A stretch of 64,000 nt of DNA from Humulus lupulus (lineage: Eukaryota > Streptophyta > Magnoliopsida > Rosales > Cannabaceae): the NCBI RefSeq assembly GCF_963169125.1, contig NC_084798.1:104425970-104489969 (forward strand), given 5' to 3'. A program made the position numbers and the translations under genes. Below are positions 12,311-23,960 of the stretch, in pieces. Position 1 is the first letter of the stretch, and each line of letters begins with the position of its first letter. The notes under the pieces are model-generated. The model made no database searches. It was given only the letters and a program-made list of their open reading frames with translations, and was not told the DNA's origin.

Positions 12311-13560
12311 CGTTATATGTGTAAAGCTGAATAATTGTCCTGGGCCCCTTCAGCTCAATGCATCTGCCACTACATTTGCTTTCCCTGGGTGGTATAGGAT
12401 ATCATTATCATAGTCCTTTACCTACTCCAGCCAACTTCTCTGCCTCATATTTATGTCCTTCTGGGTGAAGAAATATTTTAAGCTCTTATGATCGGTGTAT
12501 ATCTCGCACTTCTCTCCATATAGGTAATGTCACCAAACTTTTAGTGCGAATATTACCGCTGCCAACTCCAGATCATGGGTAGGGTACCGTTGCTCGTATT
12601 CCTTTAGCTACCATGATTCATAAGCAATAACCTTCTCATTCTGCATCAACACGCATCCCAATCTCAGTCTCGATGCATCAAAGTAAACTACAAACTTCCC
12701 TCCCTCCGAAGGAAGACTCAACACCAGAGTAGTAATCAGCTGTCGCTTCAATTCCTCAAAGTTATTCTCACACTTGCCTAACCAGACAAATTTCAGATTC
12801 TTCTGTGTCAATTTTGTCATCGATGCAGCAATCTTTGAAATCCCTTCCATAAATTGTCTGTAATATCCCATTAATTCAAGGAAACTCGTAACCTCCGAGG
12901 CGTTCCTTGGCCTCAGCCACTCTTTCACTACTTCTACCTTAGCTTGATCCACCTTAATCCCATCTCCACCGACAATGTTCCCAAGGAATGTCACTTCTGG
13001 TAGCAAGAACTTGCACTTCTTAAACTTGGCATACAACTGATGCTCTCTAAATCTCTGCAATACCTGTTGAAGATGTTGTTCATGTTCTGCCTCTGAACTG
13101 GAGTAAACTAAGCTGTCAGTGATGAAGACAATCACAAAATGATCCAAGATTTCCTTGAACACTCTGTTCATCAGATCCATGAATGCTGCTGGGGCATTGG
13201 TCAGACCAAATGACAAGACCAAGAACTCATAATCCCCATACCTCGTTCGGAAGCCCATCTTCATAATATCCTCATCCTTGATCCTCAATTGGTGATAACC
13301 AGATCGAAGATCAATCTTTGAGAATACCTTATTTCCCTACAGCTGATTGAACAGGTCATCGATCCTTGGTAAGGGGTATTTATTATTGATGGTCAACTAG
13401 TTCAACTCCCTGTAGTCTATACACATTCTCAGAGTCCCATCCTTCTTCATCACAAACAAAATTGGAGCACCCCATGGCGAGAAGTTGTGTCTAATAAACT
13501 CCAAATCTAGAAGCTCCTACAACTGCATCTTCAACTCCTTCAACTCTGTCGGAGCCATTC
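12311..13560 (-). pseudogene. pol: E3: reverse transcriptase and RNase H
   Basis: The longest clean segment is a 226-residue frame at 12608-13288. It covers RT palm ([20 protein letters not shown]), thumb/connection ([12 protein letters not shown]) and the start of RNase H ([13 protein letters not shown], first catalytic Asp kept). The catalytic box reads FITDSL instead of the usual FIDDIL, so one of the two essential Asp residues is lost. RT fingers ([14 protein letters not shown]-type blocks) lie at 13289-13500 with stops. The RNase H tail ([30 protein letters not shown]) is readable at about 12370-12510. It belongs to a Tekay/Del-like chromovirus. Confidence 0.88.
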
Positions 13561-13911
13561 TATGTGGTGCTTTCGACACCGGCTCTGTATCCAGCGCCAA
13601 CTCAATGACAAACTAAATCTCCCTGTGCAGTGGCAGCCCTGGTAAATCTTCAGGAAGCACATCCAAGAACTCACATGCCAATCTAGTATCTCTTGGCCCC
13701 ATTAGCTTAACTTTGTCGGTATCCACCACACTAGCTAGAAAACCTATACAACCTTCCTGTAATAGATCCTTAGCCCTCAATGCTGATATCATGGGTACGC
13801 GAGGACCACCCACAACACCCACGAAAACAAAGGGATCCTCACCCTTAGGCTCAAAGGTCACCATCTTCTTTCTGTAATCTATAGTACCCATGTATCTAAC
13901 CAGCCAATCAA
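13561..13911 (-). pseudogene. pol: E3: protease C-terminus and linker to RT
   Basis: Minus-strand reading gives DWLVRYMGTIDYRKKMVTFE and the linker FLDVLPEDLPGLPLHRE before RT. The reading breaks at 13911, where a solo LTR is inserted; the N-terminal half of the protease continues at 15913. The apparent start Met of the open frame lies inside the LTR and is not genuine. Confidence 0.85.
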
Positions 13912-15912
13912 TGTAACATCCTACTGCCTTAGAGCCGTTACTATGTGAGTTTAAAATGTGCAATTAGCTCATTAATTGAGGTTTTAGGACAAAACTGTAA
14001 TTAAAGCATTGAAAATTAAAAGACATTTAAAACTTGGGATCCCCAAAAAAACATTGTTTATAAATATTTACAAATAAAAATATATCCATAGTTGATTGAA
14101 TGAAAAAATTCAAGTTTAGTACAATCATCTCCCAAAAACACCCCTGGCCGTGGTAGCCAGGCAGACCAGACATGTACGCGCCGCTCGTCATGCTCACCAT
14201 ACTCAAGGTTGATTGGCTTTCCCCTTTCCTTTACCTACACCATAGAGCACCCATGTGCCGAAGTCCAGCAAGAAAACCCTCACAAGAAAATAATATATGC
14301 ATATCAAACACTTAACATATAAACAAGCCATCATCAGGCTATACACGTACGACCATGCCATCCCAGGCGCTTTACCAGGCCAAGGGCTCGCGGTCTATAC
14401 CGTAAGGATATCCCAGGTATCCCTTGGGGTCACGCCCTGGCAACTCGCACTCTGCGTGCTAAACGTTGCTCCCGGCCCCTTGCCGTTCCCGGCCTTCGCC
14501 GTTCCAACATTTATATACACACATAATATAACTAGACATACATTTAAACACTTATGAATTCAATCAAAGGGACAAGCCCTGCAAAACAAGCTCTACGGGA
14601 ACAGTAGTTTTCTTACCCGTGTCCCGAGCACAGTTCCCTAGTCCGAGCCTTGCCGAAACCCCAGTCACAACGCACTAAAAATTTCCACCATCAAGTTCGA
14701 ATCCATTAAATAGCTTTAGATTATGATTCTAGTCTCCGAGACATTGAATTCTATCAATCCGAGTGATAAAATCCTTCCCGAGCCTTAACTATCAAATTCT
14801 CGAGCCTAAAACCCCTCTAGAACCAAAAAATGATCTAAGTGCCGCAACCCTAAGGACTGATGTCGCAGCCCCCATCTCAACCCGAGGCCCTACCTCAAAA
14901 TAGCCGACACGCGCCGCGACCCTTCCTGAAGGATGTCGCGGCGCGCCTTCAATTCCAGACGCCCCAAGTTCTAAGGGGCCACAACTCAGCAAGAACAGGG
15001 TCGTGGTCCAACCCTTCGAACCCAGAAAATTCCTCCATTTTCTCTCTTAAAACCCAGCCATTTATCCATAAAAATCAACCTAACAATCCAAACATTTGTC
15101 ACAAAGATTCTAACCTAGTCTCAGCATCAAAACCTAACAAAGACTAGCCCCAAACTCAGCCAAGCATTCAAGAACAAATCTAAACTTAGCTCATATGCAT
15201 ACCCTGATACATCAGTAGAAATTCAATATAACTCATCAAATTAAGAGCTTACCTTTGCTTGATTGCACCTCCAAGTGATGCTGAGAAATTCTCCAAGTTA
15301 AAAGCTCAACTCCTAACTTGATTTGCAAAGCCTCCCCTTGGTATGGTTGAGAGAAAACAAGAGAGGGGAAGGAGAGGTTTGGGTCGGTTCACAATGTTCT
15401 GAAAACTTCTAATGTTTTGTTTTATTAAACATAGTCTCTAAGGTTACCTCAAGGCTCGGCGTACCAAAAACGTCCCCGAGGGAAAAATGGTAAATTTCCC
15501 CAATATTCCCTCCTAGACGTTCTAACCTCAAATATATCTCTAAATATTTATTTCCATAACCCGATAACCCCATAAAATGAGTAACACCCAAATTACCCCT
15601 CGACTCACCCCGAGTCGAATTTTCGACCCCGTTGTGAGTTTCTAGCTAACCGCTCCCTAGGACTGTCTCGGATTGTGCAACACAGATATATCACAAGTAT
15701 ATCACAATTATCATGTTATACCCTCAACGGGCTAAAATTACAATCACGCCGCTAATAAACAGACGGGGCCCACATTCATATTTAATTCACCTAAACATGC
15801 ATCACTAATCACATATTCACACAAATCCACATATTAGATAATAATTCACATATTACCCTCCAGGTACGCTAATCAAGGCCCTAAGCCTTATTAACAAATT
15901 TGGGTCGTTAGA
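13912..15912 (-). mobile_element. Solo LTR, family B, inserted in E3 protease
   Basis: The + strand reads TGTAACATCCTACTGCC to TTTGGGTCGTTAGA (final CA mutated to GA), 2,001 bp, minus orientation. The flanks are ATCAA (13907-13911) and ATCCA (15913-15917), a target duplication with one mismatch, and protease coding resumes on each side. No internal region accompanies it, so it is a solo LTR left after LTR-LTR recombination. It contains the GTTTTCTTACCCG donor-like site (minus) and the GC-rich module (about 14835-15010). Confidence 0.88.
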
Positions 15913-16166
15913 ATCCATCCTAGAATCATATCAAAATCATCCATACTCAACTCAATCAAATATACTGATAGTTCCCTACTATCTACCATCACTGGCAGTG
16001 CTCAATCCATCTCCTAGAAACTACCAGTTCCCTTGTACGGAAAATAGTTCCGAATGTTGCAGTGTAATACTCATTAGGTCTACACAATCTATCAATTACC
16101 TTACTATAAACAAATGAATGTGTAGCACAAGAGTCAATCAATACAGTATATGAAGAGACAAAGCTA
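15913..16166 (-). pseudogene. pol: E3: protease N-terminal half
   Basis: The minus strand carries VLIDSCATHSFVYSKVIDRL, the active-site loop of the aspartic protease. The DSG catalytic triplet is DSC here. The frame continues to RRWIEHCQ and then to the sequence beyond the solo LTR. It is broken at 16166 by the CACTA element; the upstream gag continues at 17165. Confidence 0.82.
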
Positions 16167-16170
16167 GTCC

Positions 16171-16352
16171 AAAACAAAAGGCTTTTTAGGACTCGTAGGG
16201 GGCGAGTCCTCTATTTGAGAGCCTTAAAAACTAAAGTTTTTTAAGACTCTCCTTTAAGTAAGATTTTAGGACTCGCGTTACAAGTCCTAAAAGAATGTTT
16301 TTAGGACTCCTATTACGATTCCTAAAAGACTGTGCGAGTCCTAAAAAGTCTT
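16171..16352. repeat. CACTA left subterminal repeats
   Basis: Repeated TTTTAGGACTCG / CGAGTCCTAAAA units, alternating in orientation so that neighbouring units form short hairpins (for example TTTTAGGACTCGCGTTACAAGTCCTAAAA). Confidence 0.8.
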
Positions 16353-16775
16353 ATTTTTAATTTAAAAAAAATTAATTGATAGCCAAAGCTCCCACCAGAG
16401 CTCTGATGTTAACGGCGGCGCCACCACCCCATGGTGGTGGTTCGAGAAAATGATCGATCCTTTAGTGTGTTTTGATGCCCAAAGCACAAGGATTGCACTA
16501 GTGGTGTTCATTTCGGTTAGGGTGGCTCGAGGCAGTCAAAAAACACTCGAAAGAGTTTGGGAAAAATAGCACCACCACAACTTCGAACGACTTTAGGAGG
16601 CGGATGGCCGCGCGTGAGGGGCTGGGCTCGTGGGGGTCGAAGGTCGCCAACCTTCTGCGTCCATTCTGCCGGCGTGTGTAGGAGGGTGGTGGACGGAGCG
16701 CCGCCATCTGTGGCTTGGTTTTGGAGTTCGTGAGAGAGTGAGATAGAGAGAGAAATGGGTGAAAAGAGCAAGGAG

Positions 16776-16792
16776 AGAGAGAGAGAGAGAAT
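16776..16792. repeat. (GA)n microsatellite in CACTA element
   Basis: A pure GA tract following a looser GA-rich stretch (from about 16730). Confidence 0.85.
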
Positions 16793-16884
16793 TGGTTGTT
16801 GTGTTATATTTTTCTTTGTGAAGTGATAAATAATAAAACTTTAGTTAAAAAATAGGAGGGAATTTGAAATATTTTAAAATTCAA

Positions 16885-17155
16885 ACTTTTAGGACACACA
16901 TAAGGTTTTAGGACACGCAATGCGAGTCCTAAAAACATTATTTTAGGATTTGCCACGCGAGTCTTAAAAAGTCCAGGAGGTGTTTGTTTAAAAAAAATCA
17001 AACTTTCAGGACACATAGTTTTTAGGACTCGCTCCGCGAGTCCTAAAAGAAATTCTTTAATGACTCGCAACATGAGTCCTAAAAAGTCTAGGAGTTGTTT
17101 TTAGGACATGCATCTAGGTGAGTGCCCTAAAAAAGTGTCCTAAAAGGGTGTTTTC
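16885..17155. repeat. CACTA right subterminal repeats
   Basis: At least ten copies of a TTTTAGGAC core, often followed by ACGC or TCGC and paired with the inverse. The best palindrome is GGACTCGCTCCGCGAGTCC near 17033-17051. Confidence 0.8.
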
Positions 17156-17164
17156 GTAGTAGTG

Positions 17165-17690
17165 AAAGCTAACTTGTCACTACCGAGGGACTAGCCTCGG
17201 TCTCTGCCTGCATCAAGGTAAACACTCGATCTGGAGTCAAGCTGTCCACCTTCCCTTGTTCCTCTTTCTTCGCTATTGGGAAATCCTTCTTGAGGTGTCT
17301 CCCCACCCTGCACAGATAACAAGCCTTTGCTCGACATTTGCCCAGATGGAACTTTTTGCATCTTGTGCACTATGGATAACTTCCCCATGTCTCACCACTT
17401 CCCCAGCGTCCACCTCGAGCACCCCGACCCTTCCTATCAAGACCAACAGTGGTCAAAGTGTTAGCAGTCTTCCTCTTACGATCACTGGGGTCTCGGCTTC
17501 TACAAGAACCTGTGTATGGAGGCACTGCCCAACAAACATCCCATCTCACAACGTTCTCCCTCCAGATCTTATTCTTTGTCTCCTAAATGGTAAGAGCCTT
17601 CTCAACAGCCTGGGCATAGGTCGTTCCCCAAGGCACATCTCGAGCTATCATAGCATTAAGCCCTCGAATAAACCTATCATAGCATTAAGC
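17165..17690 (-). pseudogene. gag: E3: gag C-terminal half with zinc knuckle
   Basis: The minus strand encodes the Gly/Arg linker and the double zinc-knuckle region (CRAKACYLC-type, followed by HLKKD). It then leads through a Lys/Asp-rich linker toward the protease, with the same gene order as gag in E5 and E6. The Met-rich open frames on the opposite strand across 17256-17699 are shadows. The gag N-terminus is missing: at about 17690 the sequence passes into a family A LTR through a small duplication. Confidence 0.8.
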
Positions 17691-18040
17691 CCTGGATAAC
17701 CAAGGCCGTTACACTGTGTATTTTAAAATAGTGTAAGACTTGCAAATCAAGTCGTTTGAACAACATTGTGATCCTAAGTCAACTATCAGGTTAGGATTAA
17801 AATATTTTGGTCATAAATGGTTAATTTTCATTAAAACAAATGTTTGATACATGGAATCCCAAAAGCAGGTTATAAATGGTAATTTACAATTTAATACAAC
17901 AAAAAGCCACACTAATGGCAAAGTACAAGGTTTAGGGCTCTATCCTTGTACTTTCCCTCAGCCGTGGCAGACAAGCAGCTGACTATGTACACTCCGCCCC
18001 TAGAGCTCTCTAACTCATGGTTGGTCTAGTTTCCCTCTCA
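17691..18040 (-). mobile_element. Family A LTR fragment, minus-oriented
   Basis: From GGATAACCAAGGCCGTTACACTGTG onward this matches the start of family A LTRs in minus orientation, but the first 12 or so bases are replaced by gag-derived sequence (CATTAAGCCCT). It ends near 18040, inside the segment where complete copies read 'ttacctgcaccac', and passes directly into a plus-oriented family B LTR. Confidence 0.75.
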
Positions 18041-19117
18041 CCAAGTAGCGGGCTGTGACCCTCAAGGGCATGTCATGGCCGTAAATAGAAAGAAAAAGGG
18101 AATTAAGGTTTTAAGCTCGGGATTCAAAAGTTAAGGCTCGGGAAGGATCCTACTACCCGATTTAGTACAATCCAAGGTCTCGGAGGCTAGATTAATATTC
18201 CAAAGTTATATATTGGTTTAGAACTTGATCGATGGTTATTATGAATGAGTTGTGACTAGGATTTCTAAGAGGCTCGGGTTAGAGGACTATGCTCGGGATC
18301 GTGGTATCTAGAGTGCTTGGGACACAGGTAAAAAAAATGTTGTATCCGTAGAGCAGGGTGTGGTCCTATTGTTTGTTTTGCAGGGTGGGACCCTAATGTT
18401 TATATTTACTATGCATTTAAATATATGTGAATATTAATTATGTTTATTAAAGAATGGCAAGGGTCGGGAACGGCAAAGGTAGAGAACGACAAGAAGTCGA
18501 CTACGGCAAGGGGCCGGGATTAGTTTTGAGCACACTGAGTGTAGGCTGCTAGGGCGAGACTCTCTTAGGGTACTGTATCCACCCGCTTGGTGAAGACTGC
18601 GATCCCAGGGCCTGGTAAAGTGCCTGTGATGGCGTTGGCTGCTAGATGTTTAACTCCTTGGCTGCTTTGCGATATACTATTGAATGTTAAGTTATATGTT
18701 ATATGTTGAGTTTTCTTGCTCGACTTCGACTCACGGGTGCTGTATGGTGCAGGTAAGGGCTAAGGAAAGGTCGACCAACCATGAGTATGGAGAGCGTGGA
18801 GCGACGAGTACATGTTTGGCCTTCCTGGTTGCCACGACCTGGGTTATTTTTGGGAAAATGTACTGTAATGGTTGTTATTTTGCCTAGCTCGACTGTGTGT
18901 ATACTTTGAGTTGTTATATAATTTACTAAAAAATATTTTGTGGATTCCAACTATATAACTTTCTATAATTTCATTGAATGTCCAAATTTTATAATTTTTG
19001 TCATTAAACAAGTATAACTTCAGTTTAGTCACACTTTTAACCTAAATCCTCGATTAGCGAGCTAATGGCACATTTTTAACTAACATAGTCACAACTCTAA
19101 GAAAGTATGGCATTACA
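18041..19117 (+). mobile_element. E4 5' LTR, 5'-truncated
   Basis: Plus-oriented family B LTR from its GC-rich module to its end GTATGGCATTACA, followed immediately by a primer binding site and gag. It includes the intra-LTR minisatellite ('aacggcaaaggt', 'gaacgacaag'; about 18455-18530) and 'cgactcacgggtgctgtatggtgcaggtaagg'. Roughly the first 1.2 kb is missing. Confidence 0.82.
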
Positions 19118-19136
19118 ACTTGGTATCACAACATGC
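19118..19136 (+). other. E4 primer binding site
   Basis: ACTTGGTATCACAACATGC starts right after the LTR. It resembles TGGTATCAGAGC, the site complementary to the 3' end of plant initiator tRNA-Met, with a few substitutions. Confidence 0.7.
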
Positions 19137-19455
19137 CAAGGTTTATGGTTAGTGGAGATCGAGTAAACATATACGCTCACTGCCAGTGTCAAGTTCAACT
19201 CAGGGTTGGTTGGTAATTAATGAATTATATGCTTAATTGCTTGTTTAAGTGCCCTGTTTGCCTGAATATAATGAAAAAGCATGATGAATATGTTATTATA
19301 TATGCATGATGTTAGGGCATGGCCCCTTGATTGTTTTATGCTGTGTGTTACTTGTGGATTTGCTGGTTATGATTGGTTGATGAAATTGGGAGGTGGTTTT
19401 GGATGTTGTGATCATGCTGATGTGCGGCATCATTCATTGCAGACATATTGCAGTA

Positions 19456-19940
19456 ATGCCTCGACGATCAATCAGACTCCATGGCAATAGGGTCGAGGAT
19501 GACAGCCAGGGTCAGGACCCTCCACCTCCCCCACCGAATTAGCAACAGGTATTTGCCAAGATTGAAGATAGACTTCATCAACCAGAAGAAGAGCTTCGAC
19601 AGTTGAGGCAACAGGCCATTCCTCAGGGCATTGGGTTACAGGTTCCACAGGCTGTGGCACCAGTGCCAGCCCAGCCTACTGTGGAAAATAGGTGGGAACC
19701 TTTGTATGAGATGTTCAGGAAGCAACATCCTATCACCTTCGAGGGTGGTCTAGACCAACTACTGGTAGACTAGTGGATGAACATGATTTCTTCCATCCTG
19801 AATTTCATGAGGGTGGAAGGAATGAGAGAGTAGCTTGTGCCAGTTACATGTTGAGAGAAGAGGCCTACATCTGGTGGGTTGTTGTGTATCAGAGAATAAA
19901 TATTGTAGTCATGACCTGGGAAGAGTTCAGAAATATATTT
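19456..19940 (+). pseudogene. gag: E4: gag N-terminal part
   Basis: Starts MPRRSIRLHGNR, as in E5 (MPRRSIRLAGTR-like), then an acidic Pro-rich segment, a Gln-rich helix (HQPEEELRQLRQQA), and the capsid-like region beginning FRKQHPITFEGG. In-frame stops interrupt it, for example after PPPPPPN and where E5 reads VEQWM. At about 19940 the frame jumps from capsid straight into the end of the protease. About 1 kb is deleted, removing the rest of the capsid, the zinc knuckles and the protease active site. Confidence 0.85.
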
Positions 19941-20015
19941 TGGTGACTTTTGAACCGAAAGGAGAGGTATCCTTTGTATTCGTGGGGACGGTGAGTGGAC
20001 TGCAAGTACCTATGA
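19941..20015 (+). pseudogene. pol: E4: protease tail fused to gag
   Basis: Reads LVTFEPKGEVSFVFVG, then VPMM, matching the C-terminal protease blocks of E3 and E6. It is joined directly to capsid sequence by the internal deletion and is followed by the TATGA target duplication of the next insertion. Confidence 0.8.
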
Positions 20016-22564
20016 TGTAACGCCCTGGATAACCAAAGTCGTTACACTATGTATTTTAAATTGTGCAGGACTTGCTAACCAAGTCATACATTTGAAACCG
20101 TGATCTTATAATAATAAATAGGTTAAGTTTAAAAGTTTTGGTCATAAACAGATAATCTTCACTAAAATAATTATTTAATACATGGGATCCCAAAAACAGA
20201 GTTTAAAAGTCTAGTTTATAAAAATTCCAAAAGTTATAAACAATCATGGCCACTATAATGGAAAAATATACAATTTTAGGTTCCGTCCCTGTACAAACCC
20301 TCGACCGTGGTGGCCGAGCAGTTGACAATGTACACCTCACCTCCAGAGCTCTCCAACTCATGGACGAACCACCAAATCCTTGCCTTTACCTGCACCACGA
20401 AGCACCCGTGAGCCGAGGCCCAGAAAGAAAACATAATATCATAGCATGATCAATATCAATAACCAAATGTTCCACAAATCATAACCAAGTATTCAAAAAT
20501 TCATAACATTCACCTATCCAGTGATAACAATCAACAAGTTAACTATTTGTCTTCCAGATAATCAACATATCATATTCATCAGACTAACAACAATAATAGC
20601 ATTCATAATCAACAGTTATTGCAACCATTACACAATATTCAGGGTTGGCACCCTCTGTTTAACCCATCGTCTTCGGCTCACTTAGGTCACCCCCAGTGTT
20701 ATACCCACTGACTCCGGCCAGCTTAACCGACCTCAGTGATAAATAAGTTATCCTCAACTACCAGTGGTTGAGTTGCGCCCTGTGCGCAAATATTGATTCC
20801 GGCACTCTTAGGCCATTTCTCACATGTCCCCATGGCATAATACCATCTCATGACACTATACAAATATAGGGAGCTCTTAGTCCCAACATATTCATAGGGT
20901 TTATCACAATCATATAACAATGTATACCAATATAGGGAACACTTAGTCCCAACTTATCCACATAAACAGGTGCAGTTTTCCTACCTTTGATCCCAATAGC
21001 TTGACTAGTGAAATCAACGTTCAAGCACGATCCCGTCTGAGCCCTAGCATACACCTAGTCACATCCATAAATTAGAAACATCACTAAACTTCAATTCCAA
21101 AGCCTAACCTCGGGACCAATCTTGAGCCCTCGGGAAGCCCTAATTCCACCAAACGGGGTGGTGGAATCAAACCCCGAGCCCCCGGGCAAAAACCCTAAGA
21201 AATAACTGAGAAACCCACTTCTGGATATAGGGTAGCGCTACAGCGCCACAAAGGGGGCACTATAACGCTACAAACAGAGCCAAAAAACACCTAGAGACTC
21301 AAGCCTAGCACTGCAGCACCCTAAGGCTAACGCAACAACGCTAGTTACAGCACCAACAACACAATGATTTTCTCCTTCGAATTTCCTCGAGCCAAAACTC
21401 TCCAAAACCCCTCAAAACTTCAACCATACACCAAATTGAGCCTACAATCATCTACATCTCACCCCATATAGCCCAACCATATAGAACTTAGCTACATGCA
21501 CCCCAAAACAAAGAAAAAGCCATGCTTGAGCTTGAAGCTCAAAAACTCAATAGAAACTCAGAACTTCAAAGCCTGAAATGGTTACCTTCAATGGAGAAAT
21601 TCGACCTTAGGTTATCACCATGCCCCACTAGCCTTAAGCTCCTCAATTACCAAAGCTTAAATTCCTTTCATTTTCATTCAAAGTTCAAAATCAAAATCAA
21701 TTTCCTCAAAGTTAGAAAGTTCAGACTAAACTCTAAATTTTTTACCTGAATTGAGTATAACCTACAGCTGAACCTCTAGCCACCTCAAGGATCATAAACT
21801 CAAGTATTTGCTTAGGCCTACCTGAGATTCAAGCTCCAAAAATTCTCAAGAGATGGTGAAAAATGGCCAAACCGACAGAGAGAAAGAGAACCATATTTTT
21901 CCTTCTTTCTTTCCTCCTTTCTTTTCCTTCAGTTTCTACTTGTTTCTAAACATTCCACTAAGTCTGATAAGGCTGAAAATAACTTATCTCTTTTAGACCA
22001 AATGACCCTATTGCCCTCCCATTAAAATCTAAACCTTAAAACATTCTAAGGGCATTTTGGTCATTGCTCCCAATTCCTGCTAATTCTTCGAGTGTCTCTA
22101 ATAATTATCGCTTAAACCCCGACACATAACAAATCACCAATTATTTTCCTTAATATCAAATAGTCTCCAATATATATCCTAAATTGCCAGAAAACCCCCA
22201 GCTTACCCCGAGCCTGGTATAAATCCCCACTGTGACTTTTTCGTTAAACTGCTCACTGGGATCGCCTCGAGCCACAAGCTCCAAATATATCCACATAATA
22301 ATGTGATCTCAACAATTTATCACAATTATTTACATTTATGCCCTCAACGGGCCAGAATTACAAACATGCGCTTAAGAACAAAACAGGGCCCACATGCATA
22401 TTCAATACTCATAACACATGCATCTAATCATATCTATATACTCATTTAATCATGCATCCCATATAATCATGCATTTAATCATTCATTCACTTAAAAACCA
22501 ATTATGCCTTCCCAGCACACTAATCAAAGCCCTTAAGCCCTAATAGAAATTTTGGGTCGTTACA
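20016..22564 (-). mobile_element. Solo LTR, family A, inserted in E4
   Basis: 2,549 bp on the + strand from TGTAACGCCCTGGATAACC to TTTGGGTCGTTACA, minus orientation. A perfect 5-bp duplication TATGA flanks it (20011-20015 and 22565-22569), and the coding sequence of E4 resumes on the right. No internal domain accompanies it. The module with repeated GCGCTACAGCGC-like words (about 21225-21350) is the family A counterpart of the GCCGCGACC module of family B. Confidence 0.95.
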
Positions 22565-23300
22565 TATGATTTCGGTGCTGAAAGATAGAGATCTAGTGCA
22601 ATAGGGTTGCATATGATTCCTAGCAAACATTATGGATACTTCCAGAGTTGTTCTAGTTGGACCGTACGAGACCAGACTGGTATGTGAGTTTCTTGATTTG
22701 TTCCCCCCATATTTTACAAGGTTGCTGCCTCACCGAGAGATCGAGTTCATCATTAAATTGGCCCCAGGTGTGGAGCTAGTATCTTGGACACCTTGTAGAA
22801 TGGCTCCGGTAGAGTTGAAGGAATTGAAGATTTAGTTGTAGGAATTATAGGATTTGGGATTCATCAGACTGAGTTTTTCGTCGTGGGGTGCTCCAGTGTT
22901 GTTCGTTAAGAAGAAGGATGGGTCCTTAAGTATGTGTATTGACTATAGAGAGTTGAATAAGTTGACCATTAAGAACAAGGTCCCACTACCTAGGATCGAT
23001 GACTTGTTTGACCAGCTACAAGGGAAGACAGTGTTCTCTAAGATTGACCTTCGATTAGGCTACCACTAGTTAAGGATTCACTAGGAGGACATACCAAAGA
23101 CTGCTTTCCGTATGAGGTATGGACACTATGAATTCCTGGTTATGTCCTTTGGATTAATCAACACCCCAGAAGCCTTTATGGACATGATGAATAAGGTCTT
23201 GGAGGATTATCTAGACAAGTTTATGATCATATTCATTTAGGACATACTGGTGTACTCCCAGTCAGAGACAGAGCACGAGCAACATCTACGCCTGGTATTA
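22565..23300 (+). pseudogene. pol: E4: protease-RT linker and RT palm
   Basis: Blocks in order: linker FLDLFPP, LPHREIEFIIKLAPG, RT fingers [38 protein letters not shown], palm [17 protein letters not shown]. The catalytic box reads FI-stop-DILVYS, so the first Asp is replaced by a stop codon. Just after EHEQHLR (about 23295) some 90 bp are missing and the frame changes, joining RT to the segment before VDPSK. Confidence 0.88.
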
Positions 23301-23960
23301 CATTTCTGGGTCATATTGTCTATAAGGAGAGGATTCAGGTTGACCCAAGTAAGACTAAGGCAGTGAGAGATTAGCTCAGACCGAGAAGTGTTCAGAAGGT
23401 TAGGAGCTTTTTGGGATTGGCAGGGTACTATCGGCGGTTCATCAAGGGATTCTCCAAAATAACCACACCATTCACCGAACTGACGCGTAAGAAGACTAAG
23501 TATGTATGGAAAGACAGGTGTGAGAGTAGATTCAAGGAGTTGAAGCTACGACAGATCACCACTCCAGTATTGAGTCTGTCGTCAGACAATGAGAAGTTTG
23601 TAGTCTATTGTGATGCTTCTAGACAAGGATTTGGGTGTGTACTGATATAAGCTACAAAGGTAATAGCCTACGCGTCGAGACAGTTAAAGGAGTATGAGAA
23701 GAGGTATCCCATACATGATCTGGAATTGGCGGCAGTTGTATTTGCACTTAAGGTTTGGTGGCATTATTTTATGGCGAGAAGTGCAAAATATACACTGACC
23801 ATAATAGTTTGAAGTACTTCTTTACTCATAAGGATCTGAATATGCGCCATAGGCATTTGTTGGAATTGGTAAAGGATTACGATTATATTCTATACCATCC
23901 TAGGAAGGCCAATGTGGTGGCTGCCGTGTTGAGCCAGAAGAGCCTAGGATAGTTGTTCAG
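23301..23960 (+). pseudogene. pol: E4: RT connection and RNase H
   Basis: Contains [20 protein letters not shown], the tether ITTPVLSLSSDNEKF and the RNase H start [16 protein letters not shown] with its catalytic Asp. After a stop and a frame change it continues with [14 protein letters not shown] and [16 protein letters not shown], and ends with LYHPRKANVVAAVLSQ. Both Asp motifs of RNase H are kept, but frame breaks prevent a single product. Confidence 0.88.

Larger units (their letters stand above)
16167..17164. mobile_element. Non-autonomous CACTA-type DNA transposon
   Basis: About 1 kb inserted in E3 between gag and protease. The right end reads AAAGGGTGTTTTCGTAGTAGTG, the mirror of a CACTACTAC... 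CACTA terminus. The left end GTCCAAAACAAAAGGCTTTTTAGGAC is a mutated counterpart. Both ends are packed with subterminal copies of TTTTAGGACTCGC in both orientations, the typical transposase-binding architecture of this superfamily. AAAGCTA occurs at 16160-16166 and again at 17165-17171; three of these bases could be the normal 3-bp duplication. There is no transposase. The interior is GC-rich (16390-16720) and might contain a captured fragment. Confidence 0.75.

Noticed and set aside
16498..16771. Two overlapping minus-strand frames inside the CACTA element as a captured gene
   Set aside because: The region is GC-rich, but I recognise no protein in it. Noted in the CACTA entry but not called as a gene.
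17256..17699. 147-residue + strand frame
   Set aside because: Opposite-strand shadow of E3 gag; the minus strand contains the zinc-knuckle region.
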